DNA from: Cytophagales bacterium
GTDB lineage: Bacteria > Bacteroidota > Bacteroidia > Cytophagales > Cyclobacteriaceae
Assembly (NCBI GenBank): GCA_022360055.1
Contig: JAKSDO010000214.1
Location: forward strand, 1-64,000
Direction of reading: 5' to 3'
Length of the DNA: 64,000 bases
This document shows, piece after piece, positions 1 through 8,098 of this stretch; positions within the stretch are counted from its first letter, which is position 1; each line of letters begins with the position of its first letter. The translations under genes were made by a program, and so were the position numbers. The notes below the pieces were generated by a model. It searched no databases. It saw only the letters and a list, made by a program, of their open reading frames with translations, and was not told the DNA's origin.

Positions 1-196
1 GTTTGTAGTAAAGGATATAATCAGCACGTTTTCTTTTTCCCCTGGCCGTTAATTTTCCTCGCACGAAGATTTTTCCATCGGTGAAACTAACTTCTTCCAA
101 AAGCTGTGTCATCTTATCCCAACCAGCTTTTACAATTGCTGGTGTAATAAACTTCGTACAAATATCCCTTTCAGAGAGATCTTTTTTTGATTGCAT
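1..196 (-). CDS. hsdR: type I restriction endonuclease subunit R (HsdR), N-terminal fragment cut by window edge
   Basis: On the reverse strand an ATG at 196 opens a frame that stays open for 65 codons to the left edge, so only the amino end is in the window. Seen: SERDICTKFITPAIVKAGWD, then EEVSFTDGKIFVRGK and RADYILYYK. This is the order found at the start of HsdR subunits of type I restriction-modification systems, where the ADYxL strand comes just before the nuclease acid and lysine residues. Those catalytic residues, the helicase motor and the hsdM/hsdS partners would lie outside the window. The frame is too short for ordinary ORF length cut-offs. Family match is from recognition, not a search. 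Alternative: an isolated remnant of a decayed system. Confidence 0.8.
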   Translation of the reverse strand, partial: MQSKKDLSERDICTKFITPAIVKAGWDKMTQLLEEVSFTDGKIFVRGKLTARGKRKRADYILYYK

Positions 197-370
197 TTGG
201 GTAAAAAATGAAATCGATTATAACTAAAAAGCAAAGATGCTGAATTTCCGACATTATGACTGGAAATGCAAACTACGCCAAAATAAGGACATATTAGTTT
301 TAGTAGTAATGAGAACATTGAATATTGTACAACCCACATAACGCCTTTATGGTATAAGGGCTTTTCGTTG

Positions 371-2674
371 TTAGCTGGCTATTAGGTTTGGCAGGACGAT
401 TTTAAACGTCGTACCCTCGCCATACGCACTTGTAATATTTATCTGACCGTTTAATTTTTTTATCGCCTGATATACGATGTAAAGGCCAATTCCCGAGCCG
501 TCGGAAATTTCGGTTGCGCGATAAAACATGCTGAACACATGACCCAAATGGTTTTTTTCAATTCCAATACCATTATCCTTAATTTCAATTTTTGCTTCAT
601 TTGGCTTAATCCGGATATTGATTTGAATTATTGAGGTTTCCTTTTCCTTATCCTGATATTTGATCGCGTTGGAAATTATATTTCTGAAAATCTCAAATAT
701 CCTTACAGAGTCGTTATGGAATTTTCCGGAAGAAATATGAATCTCTTTTTCAAGAGCTTCAATGCCGGACAAATAGTTCAATTCTGTAAAACATTGATTA
801 ATTATTACTTCAAAATCAATGTCATCCACTATTGGTGTAGTGTTGAGATTTCTGGAATGACTTAACACGTTCCGAATAAAATGATCTAATTTATCAATGC
901 TATCTTCAATTTTTGATAGATACAATTCCGAATCGTTGCCATATTTGGCCAGATTCAGCAATCCTTTCACCGAGGCTAACGGTGCCCTCAGGTCATGGGA
1001 CACCTTGTACACGAAGTGGTTGAGTTCTGAATTCCTGTCCTGCAGTTCCTTTTGTGTTTTTATGAGTTTTGAAATATTTTCGAAAGAGATTCCGATGCAG
1101 TTGTTTGGTAAGGGGAACGCTTTGAGAGACAGATGAAGGTTTCCCGTTTTTTTATCATAGTATTCAACTGAATCGAAGGTTGCAGGCTGCCGGGTTCGAA
1201 TTACTTCAGCGTATTTTTTTACCAATCCCAATTTTCTGAACGAAGGGAAACATTCGTCAATCGTTTTCCCGAGGATATCCTGAATTTCAAGGCCGGTGAT
1301 ACTTGTAGAAGAGGGGTTTGCCGCAATTAACCTCAACGTGCGGTCATCCTCAATATTTTCCAAATGGTACAAATAGATACCGGACCCGATGTTGTTTAAA
1401 ATATCAGCAGCTTGCTGAAGTTTTTCATCATTTTTTTTGCGTTGGGTAATATCCCTTGAGACACCTGTAAAGAATTCAATTTCTTTTGATTCCGTAAATA
1501 GCGCATTCGCCTGTACTTCGAAGGTTATAATCGAATTATTTCTATGGACAAAATCCACCTCCAGTTTGGCCGAAGCATGAAAGCCTGATTTTTCATCAAC
1601 GTTGTCGGCAATTTTCCTTAAAGTTTCAAAGATTATTTTTTTTGAATCCTCAGTTAAAAGGAACGTTACATGCTTGCCAATGAATGCATCGGAAGTATAA
1701 CCAAGCAATCGGATTACGGACGGACTTATGTAGGTGTAGTTGAGATTTCTGTCGATGGTCCAAACTAAGTCATTGGTGTGGTCGGCAAAGAGCTTTAATT
1801 TTTCTTCTTTTTCCTTCAGCTCTTTTTCAGCTCTTTTTTGAAAACTTAAATCTCTAACAATAGCAACCCGGACATCCTGTCCTTTATATCGATACATTTT
1901 TCCTTCGATTTCAACCGGAATTCTTGAGCCGTCTTTTCTAACTACTGTTGCTTCATACGGTTTGTCGTATCCCGACATCATATTGTTCCTTAAAACATCC
2001 AAAGTCTCCGGAGCGCTGAATACCGTTCCAAATTTTCCAATGATCTCATCCCGGTCATAGCCTAAAATTTTTGAGGCCGCTTCATTGCATTCTACGATAT
2101 ATCCTTTTTCAGTAAAGAATATTGCTTCATTGGCAACTTCAGAGAGTGCCTTATTTTTAGTTTCGCTTTCTACCAAAGCCAGTTCAATCGCTTTTTGTCT
2201 GTCAATATCTTCGGTATAAGCAACAAAGATTTTGTCCGTAATCTTTATGATTTTTACAGACATGAAAAATTCATCCCCGTTCCTGTTCCGAAATAATATT
2301 TCTACGCCGGTACTTTTCTTTTTTTTAAGCTCATTAAAAGTCGCCGCACTTTGACCCGGGCCGGAGAGGGCCATGACATCCTTGACGTTCAAGCGTAAAA
2401 GTTCGTTTTTTGAGTACCCTAGCTGGGATACGGCAACTTTGTTTATGTCGAGATATTTGCCGTTTTCATCTAAAATGAATATCCCGTACGGAGAGTTGTC
2501 GAAAAGATCAAATTGATTTTTTTTTGACAGCTTTGCACGCTTTCCGGAGAGATTTGACTTTAATCTGGAAAGGCTTTCCGCCAAATGTGTGTCTGACCGG
2601 TACCTTTGAATCAAGGAATCGATGTAGTGTAACTCAGAAGAAATATTGTCCGGGCCATTTTCTTTGTTACTCAT
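371..2674 (-). CDS. soluble multi-PAS sensor histidine kinase
   Basis: 767 residues with no membrane segment or signal peptide, so a cytoplasmic sensor. Four PAS-type modules can be read at about residues 53-160, 175-285, 293-412 and 420-540, each with the usual N-terminal ligand-pocket pattern such as PYGIFILDENGKYLDIN and WTIDRNLNYTYISPS. The dimerisation and phosphoacceptor box is VYKVSHDLRAPL with the phosphorylated histidine at 560. The ATPase domain has the N box (IFRNIISNAIKYQ), G1 (IEIKDNGIGI) and G2 (SGIGLYIV). No receiver domain is fused and no response regulator gene lies beside it, so the partner is unknown. A possible -7 box (TATATTTA) lies upstream. The signal sensed cannot be told from the sequence. 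Confidence 0.93.
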   Translation of the reverse strand: MSNKENGPDNISSELHYIDSLIQRYRSDTHLAESLSRLKSNLSGKRAKLSKKNQFDLFDNSPYGIFILDENGKYLDINKVAVSQLGYSKNELLRLNVKDVMALSGPGQSAATFNELKKKKSTGVEILFRNRNGDEFFMSVKIIKITDKIFVAYTEDIDRQKAIELALVESETKNKALSEVANEAIFFTEKGYIVECNEAASKILGYDRDEIIGKFGTVFSAPETLDVLRNNMMSGYDKPYEATVVRKDGSRIPVEIEGKMYRYKGQDVRVAIVRDLSFQKRAEKELKEKEEKLKLFADHTNDLVWTIDRNLNYTYISPSVIRLLGYTSDAFIGKHVTFLLTEDSKKIIFETLRKIADNVDEKSGFHASAKLEVDFVHRNNSIITFEVQANALFTESKEIEFFTGVSRDITQRKKNDEKLQQAADILNNIGSGIYLYHLENIEDDRTLRLIAANPSSTSITGLEIQDILGKTIDECFPSFRKLGLVKKYAEVIRTRQPATFDSVEYYDKKTGNLHLSLKAFPLPNNCIGISFENISKLIKTQKELQDRNSELNHFVYKVSHDLRAPLASVKGLLNLAKYGNDSELYLSKIEDSIDKLDHFIRNVLSHSRNLNTTPIVDDIDFEVIINQCFTELNYLSGIEALEKEIHISSGKFHNDSVRIFEIFRNIISNAIKYQDKEKETSIIQINIRIKPNEAKIEIKDNGIGIEKNHLGHVFSMFYRATEISDGSGIGLYIVYQAIKKLNGQINITSAYGEGTTFKIVLPNLIAS

Positions 2675-2822
2675 TTTATGCTGCTGATAAATGCACTGAA
2701 AGGGCTGAATCCTTTCGGTAAATATAGAAAATAAATGGGTGCTAAATGCGGTCGGAGGGAAGTAATCCTAAGATCTGCACATCCACATGAAAAATGAAAG
2801 GAATATTTGGGTGTATTATTTA

Positions 2823-3419
2823 TTACCCGTTCTTTGTTCCAAGAGCACGAATTACGGATGCCTCTCCCAAATGATATCGGCCTTCTTTCAATTGGACGGT
2901 ATACTCCGATAATAATGAAAAACGGATATTTGGGAAGAGGGATTTTATTTCGTCCGCGCTGTACAGAAGCCCGAAATCTTTCGGCCCGCCGGAGGATTTT
3001 CCAAGTTGGTTCTTGCTGAACACTTCTATAAGTAAATGACCTCCGGGAGCCAAGGCGTTTTCAAGTTTTTTAAAAAGTACTTTTCTTTCCTCTCCTGCAA
3101 AATGAGCAAATATTAATGCAATGACGTCGTAAGGATCATTGCTTCGAAAATCGGAAGCATTAAGAAGATGGTATTCAATCCGAACATTATTTTCTTTCGC
3201 CAATTTTATGGCTTTGCTCTTTCCTTCTTCACTGAAGTCAAATGCGACCACCTTCCATCCTTTTTTTGCGGCATAAACTGCATTTCGCCCTTCCCCTTCT
3301 GCCGGAAGCAGAACTTTTCCCTTACCTAGCTTCGACAAGTGCTCGGCAAAGAAAGCATTCGGCGACTTTCCATAGATAAAATCTTCCTGACCAAATCGCT
3401 CATTCCAAAAATCTTTCAT
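2823..3419 (-). CDS. class I SAM-dependent methyltransferase, TehB-like
   Basis: 198 residues with the Rossmann methyltransferase fold. The first glycine-rich loop is VLLPAEGEGRNAVYAA (residues 36-51) and the acidic strand end that binds the ribose follows in VVAFDFSEEG. A later strand (YDVIALIFAHF) and LAPGGHLLIEVF match motifs IV-VI. The N-terminus FWNERFG..DFIYGKSPN resembles TehB/thiopurine-type methyltransferases, which act on small or soft substrates such as tellurite or thiols; the real substrate is unknown. It lies two bases downstream of the isoaspartyl peptidase gene on the same strand and is probably co-transcribed with it. Confidence 0.85.
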   Translation of the reverse strand: MKDFWNERFGQEDFIYGKSPNAFFAEHLSKLGKGKVLLPAEGEGRNAVYAAKKGWKVVAFDFSEEGKSKAIKLAKENNVRIEYHLLNASDFRSNDPYDVIALIFAHFAGEERKVLFKKLENALAPGGHLLIEVFSKNQLGKSSGGPKDFGLLYSADEIKSLFPNIRFSLLSEYTVQLKEGRYHLGEASVIRALGTKNG

Positions 3420-3421
3420 GA

Positions 3422-4417
3422 TTATTCTTTAAAAATAAATATTTGAGGATTGCCCTTTTGTTTAATAAAACCGCGAAACATTCCGTTGGAATTAAAAGAC
3501 ATCATAACATTTCCTTTGGCATCAAGACCAATTACTCCCCCCACTCCTCCAAGCTCGGCCAATTTTTCATGAATTACCAAATCGGCAGCTTCCTGAATGC
3601 TCAGTCCCGTATATTCCATCAAGGCGGATATATCATAAGCTACCACACCTCGAATGAAATACTCTCCATGTCCGGTAGCGCTGATTCCGCAAGTTTTATT
3701 ATTGGCATAGGTTCCGGCTCCTATAATTGGCGAATCTCCAACTCTGCCATATTTCTTATTTGTCATTCCACCGGTAGAAGTTCCCGCTACCATATTTCCG
3801 GATTTGTCGAGAGCGACGGCACCAACCGTTCCGAATTTATATCGGTGGTTTTTAATAAATTGATTCCCCTGATCCGTGGATTCCCTTTCCTTGATTTGCA
3901 TGAGTTGCATATGTCTTCTTTCGGTATAAAAATAGCTGGCATCAACAATTTCCAAACCTCTCATTTTTGCAAATGCCTCGGCTCCGTCTCCGGTCATCAT
4001 CACATGCGGAGAATAATTCATGACGTCTATTGCAGCGTTTATGGGATTTTTAATCTGTTTTACCCCGGCCACTGCGCCAGCGTTCAGGGTGCTGCCATCC
4101 ATGATCGAAGCATCCATTTCATTTGTCCCGGCATTGGTAAATACAGCTCCTTTTCCGGCATTAAAAAGAGGCGAATCCTCCATGATATTAATAGCTTTTT
4201 TTACCGCTTCCTGACTTGTGCCTCCGTCGAGTAAAATTTCATATCCGGAAATTAAAGCCTCATACAATTTTTCCCTGTACAATCCCTCCAGGGAATCGGA
4301 TAGGTTTTCCCGATAAATATTTCCAGATCCACCGTGGATAACCAATGCGATATCCTGGGCATAGGAAACAGGATTGAACACGGACAATAGAAGAATTATC
4401 AGACTGTTTCGCATCAT
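3422..4417 (-). CDS. exported isoaspartyl peptidase / L-asparaginase (Ntn hydrolase)
   Basis: 331 residues with a signal peptide (MRNSLIILLLSVFNPVSYAQ). The family autocleaves into two chains to expose an N-terminal threonine nucleophile. The cleavage site is seen as KFGTVGAVALD, making Thr197 the nucleophile, and downstream GTSTGGM and GAGTYANN form the substrate pocket. N-terminal HGGSG and the central FNAGKGAVFT block are also typical. Plant-type enzymes of this kind hydrolyse beta-aspartyl dipeptides and asparagine. Export suggests a periplasmic role in peptide scavenging or damaged-protein turnover. The methionine at residue 2 is an equally good start. The gene diverges from the dksA-like gene and has a dyad in the shared upstream region. 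Confidence 0.9.
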   Translation of the reverse strand: MMRNSLIILLLSVFNPVSYAQDIALVIHGGSGNIYRENLSDSLEGLYREKLYEALISGYEILLDGGTSQEAVKKAINIMEDSPLFNAGKGAVFTNAGTNEMDASIMDGSTLNAGAVAGVKQIKNPINAAIDVMNYSPHVMMTGDGAEAFAKMRGLEIVDASYFYTERRHMQLMQIKERESTDQGNQFIKNHRYKFGTVGAVALDKSGNMVAGTSTGGMTNKKYGRVGDSPIIGAGTYANNKTCGISATGHGEYFIRGVVAYDISALMEYTGLSIQEAADLVIHEKLAELGGVGGVIGLDAKGNVMMSFNSNGMFRGFIKQKGNPQIFIFKE

Positions 4418-4461
4418 TTGAAATTATTGATCAATTTTTAACAAAAACTGCAACCCAAAGA

Positions 4462-4486
4462 CTACCTTTTCCATACTTAAAGGTAG
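4462..4486. promoter_or_regulatory. dyad CTACCTTT-9-AAAGGTAG between divergent genes
   Basis: Perfect 8-base arms separated by 9 bases, sitting in the 176-base gap between the divergent isoaspartyl peptidase and dksA-like starts. It could be an operator for either gene. No U-run follows on either strand, so it is unlikely to be a terminator. Function is inferred from position only. Confidence 0.3.
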
Positions 4487-4593
4487 AGCAGGACATATTT
4501 AAAAAACTAAAATTAGAATTTTTTTTGTTTAAAAATCTTATTCTATTTTTGGGAGCTAATTTAATGTTTGCGTTTATCCTAAACAGGATTGTC

Positions 4594-4977
4594 ATGGGAA
4601 AAGAAGAAAAACAAGGTTACTCGGCATCTGAACTCCAGGAGTTTGAAGAGTTAATCAACCTAAAACTTACAAAGGCAAGAAAAGAATTGCACAATCTTAA
4701 GTCAACGCTGAGCAAAGATGACGACAGCGGGACCGATGCATCTTCAGCATATGCCAAAATCCTGGAAGATGGAGCAGACACAGCAGAAAAAGAAAGCTTG
4801 AGTCAGCTCGCTGCAAGGCAGCAAAAATTCATTAACAACCTGGAAAATGCATTGATCCGAATTAAAAACGGAACCTATGGCGTATGTGTCGATACCGGCA
4901 AACTCATTCCGAAAGAAAGATTGAGGGCGGTACCGCATACAATGCACAGCATTGAAGCAAAACTCAACAGAAAATAA
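4594..4977 (+). CDS. TraR/DksA-like protein without a zinc finger
   Basis: 127 residues from the ATG at 4594; the frame is open further upstream but that extension reads as a hydrophobic stretch unlike the family, so the internal ATG is preferred. The first part is a charged coiled coil (FEELINLKLTKARKELHNLK), then an acidic tip (DDDSGTDAS), a return helix and a C-terminal GTYGVCVDTGKLIPKERLRA. Bacterial DksA proteins enter the secondary channel of RNA polymerase and modulate initiation. The C-terminal part here keeps the DksA shape but has one cysteine instead of the four-cysteine zinc site. Such DksA-like proteins are common in Bacteroidota. Its last 26 bases overlap scpB. Confidence 0.85.
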   Translation: MGKEEKQGYSASELQEFEELINLKLTKARKELHNLKSTLSKDDDSGTDASSAYAKILEDGADTAEKESLSQLAARQQKFINNLENALIRIKNGTYGVCVDTGKLIPKERLRAVPHTMHSIEAKLNRK

Positions 4978-5542
4978 ATTGGATTTTCTTAAGAATCATG
5001 TAGAAGCTCTGATTTTTTGTTCGGCCCAGCCGATAAAGGAAAGCGAAATTCAATCTTGCTTGTCTGAAATGTTTGATGCCGATGTGCCCAATGAAGATGT
5101 CTCATCGGCCATCCAGCAACTTCAAAAAAAATATAGTTCGGAAGATTTTTCCATAGAAATAGCCAATGTTGGAGGAGGATATCTCTTCTATACAAAACCT
5201 GCCTATCAGGCAAGCATTGGTATCATGCTGAAACGGCAATCCAGGAAAAGGCTGTCCAATTCTGCGCTGGAAACACTCTCAATTATTGCCTATAAACAAC
5301 CAGTAACAAAATCCGAAATCGAGAAAATCCGGGGAGTGAATTGCGATTATACGGTCCAAAAGCTTCTCGAAAAAGAATTGATCGAAATCCGGGGAAAATC
5401 AGAAGCTGTCGGGAAGCCACTGATCTATGGAACAAGTAAGAACTTCATGGAGTATTTCGGCATAAATGACCTCAAGGACTTGCCAACGCCAAAAGATTTT
5501 GCCCAGGAAGAAAACAAGATTGGTGAAGAGGCTGATAATTGA
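4952..5542 (+). CDS. scpB: segregation and condensation protein B (ScpB)
   Basis: 196 residues forming the tandem winged-helix subunit that pairs with ScpA and SMC in the chromosome-condensing complex. Diagnostic stretch is RLSNSALETLSIIAYKQPVTKSEIEKIRGVNCDYTVQKLLEK (in blocks: SNSALETLSIIAYKQP, then KSEIEKIRGV), followed by GKPLIYGTSKNFMEYFGI near residues 150-175. No ATG is available; TTG at 4952 (inside the dksA-like gene) or TTG at 4979 are the possible starts, so initiation is probably coupled to translation of the upstream gene. scpA is not in the window. The rluB gene follows, as in many bacteria where scpB and rluB are neighbours. Confidence 0.92.
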   Translation: MKQNSTENKLDFLKNHVEALIFCSAQPIKESEIQSCLSEMFDADVPNEDVSSAIQQLQKKYSSEDFSIEIANVGGGYLFYTKPAYQASIGIMLKRQSRKRLSNSALETLSIIAYKQPVTKSEIEKIRGVNCDYTVQKLLEKELIEIRGKSEAVGKPLIYGTSKNFMEYFGINDLKDLPTPKDFAQEENKIGEEADN

Positions 5543-5573
5543 CAAATGTCTCTTTATCAAAACCGGTCGGACC

Positions 5574-6377
5574 ATGGGATTAAAAAAAACACCAAATCGA
5601 AATAGAGCGGAAAAGAAGGTGGGGAGGGATTCCTTAAAAAGTAACCATCGAGAAGCGACAGCTTCAAAGTCCACCACAAGGTTAAACAAATATATTGCTC
5701 AATCCGGCATATGTTCCAGAAGAGAGGCTGATGAGTTAATTAAATCCGGAAAGATCCGGGTAAATGGGAAGGTAATAACTGAGATGGGTTTCCAGATTCG
5801 CCCGGGAGACCAAGTCCTTTATGGAGGTAAGATCTTGTCCAAAGAGCGTTTGGTGTACCTGCTTTTGAATAAGCCGAAAGACTTCATCACGACGACTGAC
5901 GATCCTCAGGAACGAAAAACCGTTATGCAATTGGTTTCAAAGGCATGTGAGGAAAGAATATATCCGGTAGGAAGACTTGATCGAAATACAACCGGGATTT
6001 TACTTTTGACAAATGATGGAGACCTCTCGAAAAAACTTACTCATCCTTCGCACGAGGTTGGTAAAATCTATCAGGTGGAGCTCGATCAACCAATCGAGGA
6101 AGAGCATTTTGAGCATATAAAGAAGGGCCTCAAATTGGAGGACGGATTTATTAATGTTGATGATATCGCCATTTTGGATCCCTTGAGGCTTTTATTGGGG
6201 ATAGAGATCCATAGTGGGAAAAACAGGATCGTACGAAGGATCTTTGAAGCCTTTGGCTACGAAGTTTTAAAACTCGACCGGGTTATGTTTGCGGGATTGA
6301 CGAAAAAAGATCTGCCCCGTGGAAAATGGAGATTTCTAACACAAAAAGAGGTTGTAAAACTTAAATATCTGAAATAG
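5574..6377 (+). CDS. rluB: 23S rRNA pseudouridine synthase, RluB family
   Basis: 267 residues from the ATG at 5574; the frame extends upstream into scpB but the family starts with a short basic tail, as here. Residues about 36-75 form the S4 RNA-binding domain (RLNKYIAQSGICSRREADEL). The catalytic block is VGRLDRNTTGILLLTNDGDL, with the nucleophilic aspartate at 136. C-terminal GKNRIVRRIFEAFGYEVLKLDR is the RsuA/RluB/E/F signature. Known members isomerise a uridine in the peptidyl-transferase region of 23S rRNA. The lysine-rich tail (residues 4-35) is typical of Bacteroidota versions. Gene follows scpB by 31 bases. Confidence 0.92.
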   Translation: MGLKKTPNRNRAEKKVGRDSLKSNHREATASKSTTRLNKYIAQSGICSRREADELIKSGKIRVNGKVITEMGFQIRPGDQVLYGGKILSKERLVYLLLNKPKDFITTTDDPQERKTVMQLVSKACEERIYPVGRLDRNTTGILLLTNDGDLSKKLTHPSHEVGKIYQVELDQPIEEEHFEHIKKGLKLEDGFINVDDIAILDPLRLLLGIEIHSGKNRIVRRIFEAFGYEVLKLDRVMFAGLTKKDLPRGKWRFLTQKEVVKLKYLK

Positions 6378-6462
6378 ACTCACTCTGATCCGGTTCTATT
6401 TACCGGAAATTTCCGGAGAATCCGATCGACCCAAACCTATTTGTATATTATTAGTTATAAAA

Positions 6463-6484
6463 AATAGTATGCATGCATACTATT
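6463..6484. repeat. perfect 22-bp palindrome
   Basis: AATAGTATGCA followed at once by its reverse complement TGCATACTATT, in the 213-base gap between rluB and the tRNA-Phe terminator. No U-run follows, so it is more likely a protein-binding site or a cruciform than a terminator. Confidence 0.5.
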
Positions 6485-6552
6485 ATTGAAAAAAATTAGC
6501 TTACTTACAAAAAAATAAGTTTATCCGGATTTTGCCTCGATTGAAATTGCCG

Positions 6553-6588
6553 AAAAAGAAAAAGGACTCTCACAATGAAAGTCCTTTT
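6553..6588 (-). terminator. Rho-independent terminator of tRNA-Phe
   Basis: On the reverse strand, just past the tRNA 3' end, AAAGGACT and AGTCCTTT form an 8-bp stem with an 11-base loop, followed by TTCTTTTT. Position and the U-rich tail fit a terminator for the single-gene tRNA transcript. Confidence 0.75.
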
Positions 6589-6590
6589 AG

Positions 6591-6666
6591 TGGTGGTGAT
6601 GAGTGGACTCGAACCACCGACTCACGGATTTTCAGTCCGATGCTCTACCACCTGAGCTACATCACC
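6591..6666 (-). tRNA. tRNA-Phe (anticodon GAA)
   Basis: 76 bases including an encoded CCA. Reverse strand reads GGTGATG for the 5' acceptor arm, pairing fully with CATCACC at the 3' end before A and CCA. The D arm is GCTCAGGTGGTAGAGC, the anticodon loop is CTGAAAA with anticodon GAA, and the T arm contains GGTTCGAGTCC. All stems are intact. It is transcribed alone, with its own promoter and terminator. Confidence 0.97.
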
Positions 6667-6680
6667 TCCAAATGAGGATG

Positions 6681-6711
6681 CAAAAGTAGGTAATTTATTT
6701 TTCGACACAAA
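6681..6711 (-). promoter_or_regulatory. Bacteroidota-type sigma-A promoter for tRNA-Phe
   Basis: On the reverse strand TTTG (6711-6708), then 19 bases, then TACTTTTG (6688-6681). This is an exact match to the Bacteroidota consensus TTTG-N19-TAnnTTTG. The -7 box ends 14 bases before the tRNA 5' end, so transcription would start only a few bases upstream of the mature tRNA. Confidence 0.8.
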
Positions 6712-6754
6712 CAAATAGTAAAAAAATTGAATATAATACACCCTTAAGAAGATC

Positions 6755-8095
6755 ATGTTTCAACAAATACTATTCTTTCTGGTCGCTGCCGCCGCTGCAT
6801 TTTTTTTCTTTGGAAGAATTCTGAGGATCAGAAAAAATATTCTGCTCGGGCGAGCAGAAGACCGTTCGGATCAGTCAAAAATGCGATGGCGTTCCGTGCT
6901 TTTGGTTGCCTTTGGACAAAAGAAGATGTTTAAAAAACCAATCCCTGCGTTTCTTCATTTGTTGATTTACGTTGGATTCCTGGTCATTAATATTGAAGGC
7001 ATCGAGTTTTTTTTGGATGGGGCCCTTGGGAAACACCGGACCATTGCCAGATTCCTGGAAAATTGGGATCTTACCGTTTTTTATACGGTCACGCTCAACA
7101 TCTTTGAGTTTCTCGCTGTACTTGTCATCCTTGCCTGTGTGTTTTTTCTTGTAAGGAGAAATATTTTCAAGGTGAAGCGTTTCAGTGGTCCGGAGATGAC
7201 CAGTTGGCCAAAATTGGATGCAAACCTGATCTTGTTGTTTGAGATCATTTTAATGTTTGCAATTATGACAATGAATGCAGCGGATCAAATTCTGCAGGAG
7301 AGGAATGTGGAAGGCTATCCTGATACGGGATTAATGATATTTAGTGAGGTATTTGCTTCGCCCTTTTACCGGCCTTTAAATACCGATATCCTGATATTTG
7401 TAGAACGCATTGCCTGGTGGTTGCATATTATTGGCATTTTCGCGTTTGCCATCTATGTTACATATTCCAAGCACCTCCACACTTTTATGGCATTTCCCAA
7501 TACCTACTATGCCAACCTGGAGCCGGCCGGAAAAATCAAAAATATGCCGGAGGTAACGCGGGAAGTAAATATGATGTTGGGTATTTCTGCGCAGGAAGAC
7601 CCTGCAGCCGGTGAGGAAATAAGCCGGCTTGGGGCCAAAGATGTTCGGGATCTTTCATGGAAAAATCTGATGGATGCATACACCTGTACGGAATGCGGAA
7701 GATGTACTTCCGAGTGTCCGGCAAATCAAACGGGGAAAAAACTATCCCCAAGGAAAATTATGATGGATACCAGGGATCGGATTGAGGAGGTCGGGCGGTT
7801 GGTGGCCAAAAATGGGAATCAAGCCGATGATGGGAAGTCGTTGCTTGAAGATTATATTGCGAAAGAAGAAATATTTGCATGCACTTCATGTAACGCATGT
7901 GTCGAAGCTTGTCCGGTAATGATCGATCCGCTTTCAATTATCCTTCAAATGAGGAGGTATTTGTCGATGGAAGAGTCGAGCGCTCCGGCAGAGTGGAATT
8001 CCATGTTTTCAAATATAGAGACGAGCTTTTCTCCCTGGAAATTCCCGCCATCCGAAAGATTTAACTGGGCAAAAGAACTTAAAGACGAAGCATAG
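6755..8095 (+). CDS. membrane-anchored 4Fe-4S dicluster electron-transfer protein
   Basis: 446 residues. The first 250 hold about five membrane spans (near 4-22, 66-86, 108-133, 155-173 and 218-236) of a respiratory cytochrome-b-like anchor type. The soluble C-terminal half has two CxxCxxCxxxCP cluster motifs: CTECGRCTSECP (Cys311, 314, 317, 321) and CTSCNACVEACP (Cys376, 379, 382, 386). This layout matches the HdrC/GlpC-like subunits that pass electrons between the membrane and a CCG-domain partner. That partner is encoded three bases downstream. The electron donor and acceptor are unknown; a quinone link through the membrane part is inference. Confidence 0.88.
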   Translation: MFQQILFFLVAAAAAFFFFGRILRIRKNILLGRAEDRSDQSKMRWRSVLLVAFGQKKMFKKPIPAFLHLLIYVGFLVINIEGIEFFLDGALGKHRTIARFLENWDLTVFYTVTLNIFEFLAVLVILACVFFLVRRNIFKVKRFSGPEMTSWPKLDANLILLFEIILMFAIMTMNAADQILQERNVEGYPDTGLMIFSEVFASPFYRPLNTDILIFVERIAWWLHIIGIFAFAIYVTYSKHLHTFMAFPNTYYANLEPAGKIKNMPEVTREVNMMLGISAQEDPAAGEEISRLGAKDVRDLSWKNLMDAYTCTECGRCTSECPANQTGKKLSPRKIMMDTRDRIEEVGRLVAKNGNQADDGKSLLEDYIAKEEIFACTSCNACVEACPVMIDPLSIILQMRRYLSMEESSAPAEWNSMFSNIETSFSPWKFPPSERFNWAKELKDEA

Positions 8096-8098
8096 ATT

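Noticed and set aside
197..370. imperfect hairpin GCCCTTAT-ACC-ATAAAGGC as terminator of the sensor kinase
   Set aside because: One mismatch in the stem and no U-run on the reverse strand.
3443..4234. 263-codon open frame on the plus strand
   Set aside because: It lies wholly antisense to the isoaspartyl peptidase gene, whose sequence has clear family motifs. The plus frame has no recognisable domain.
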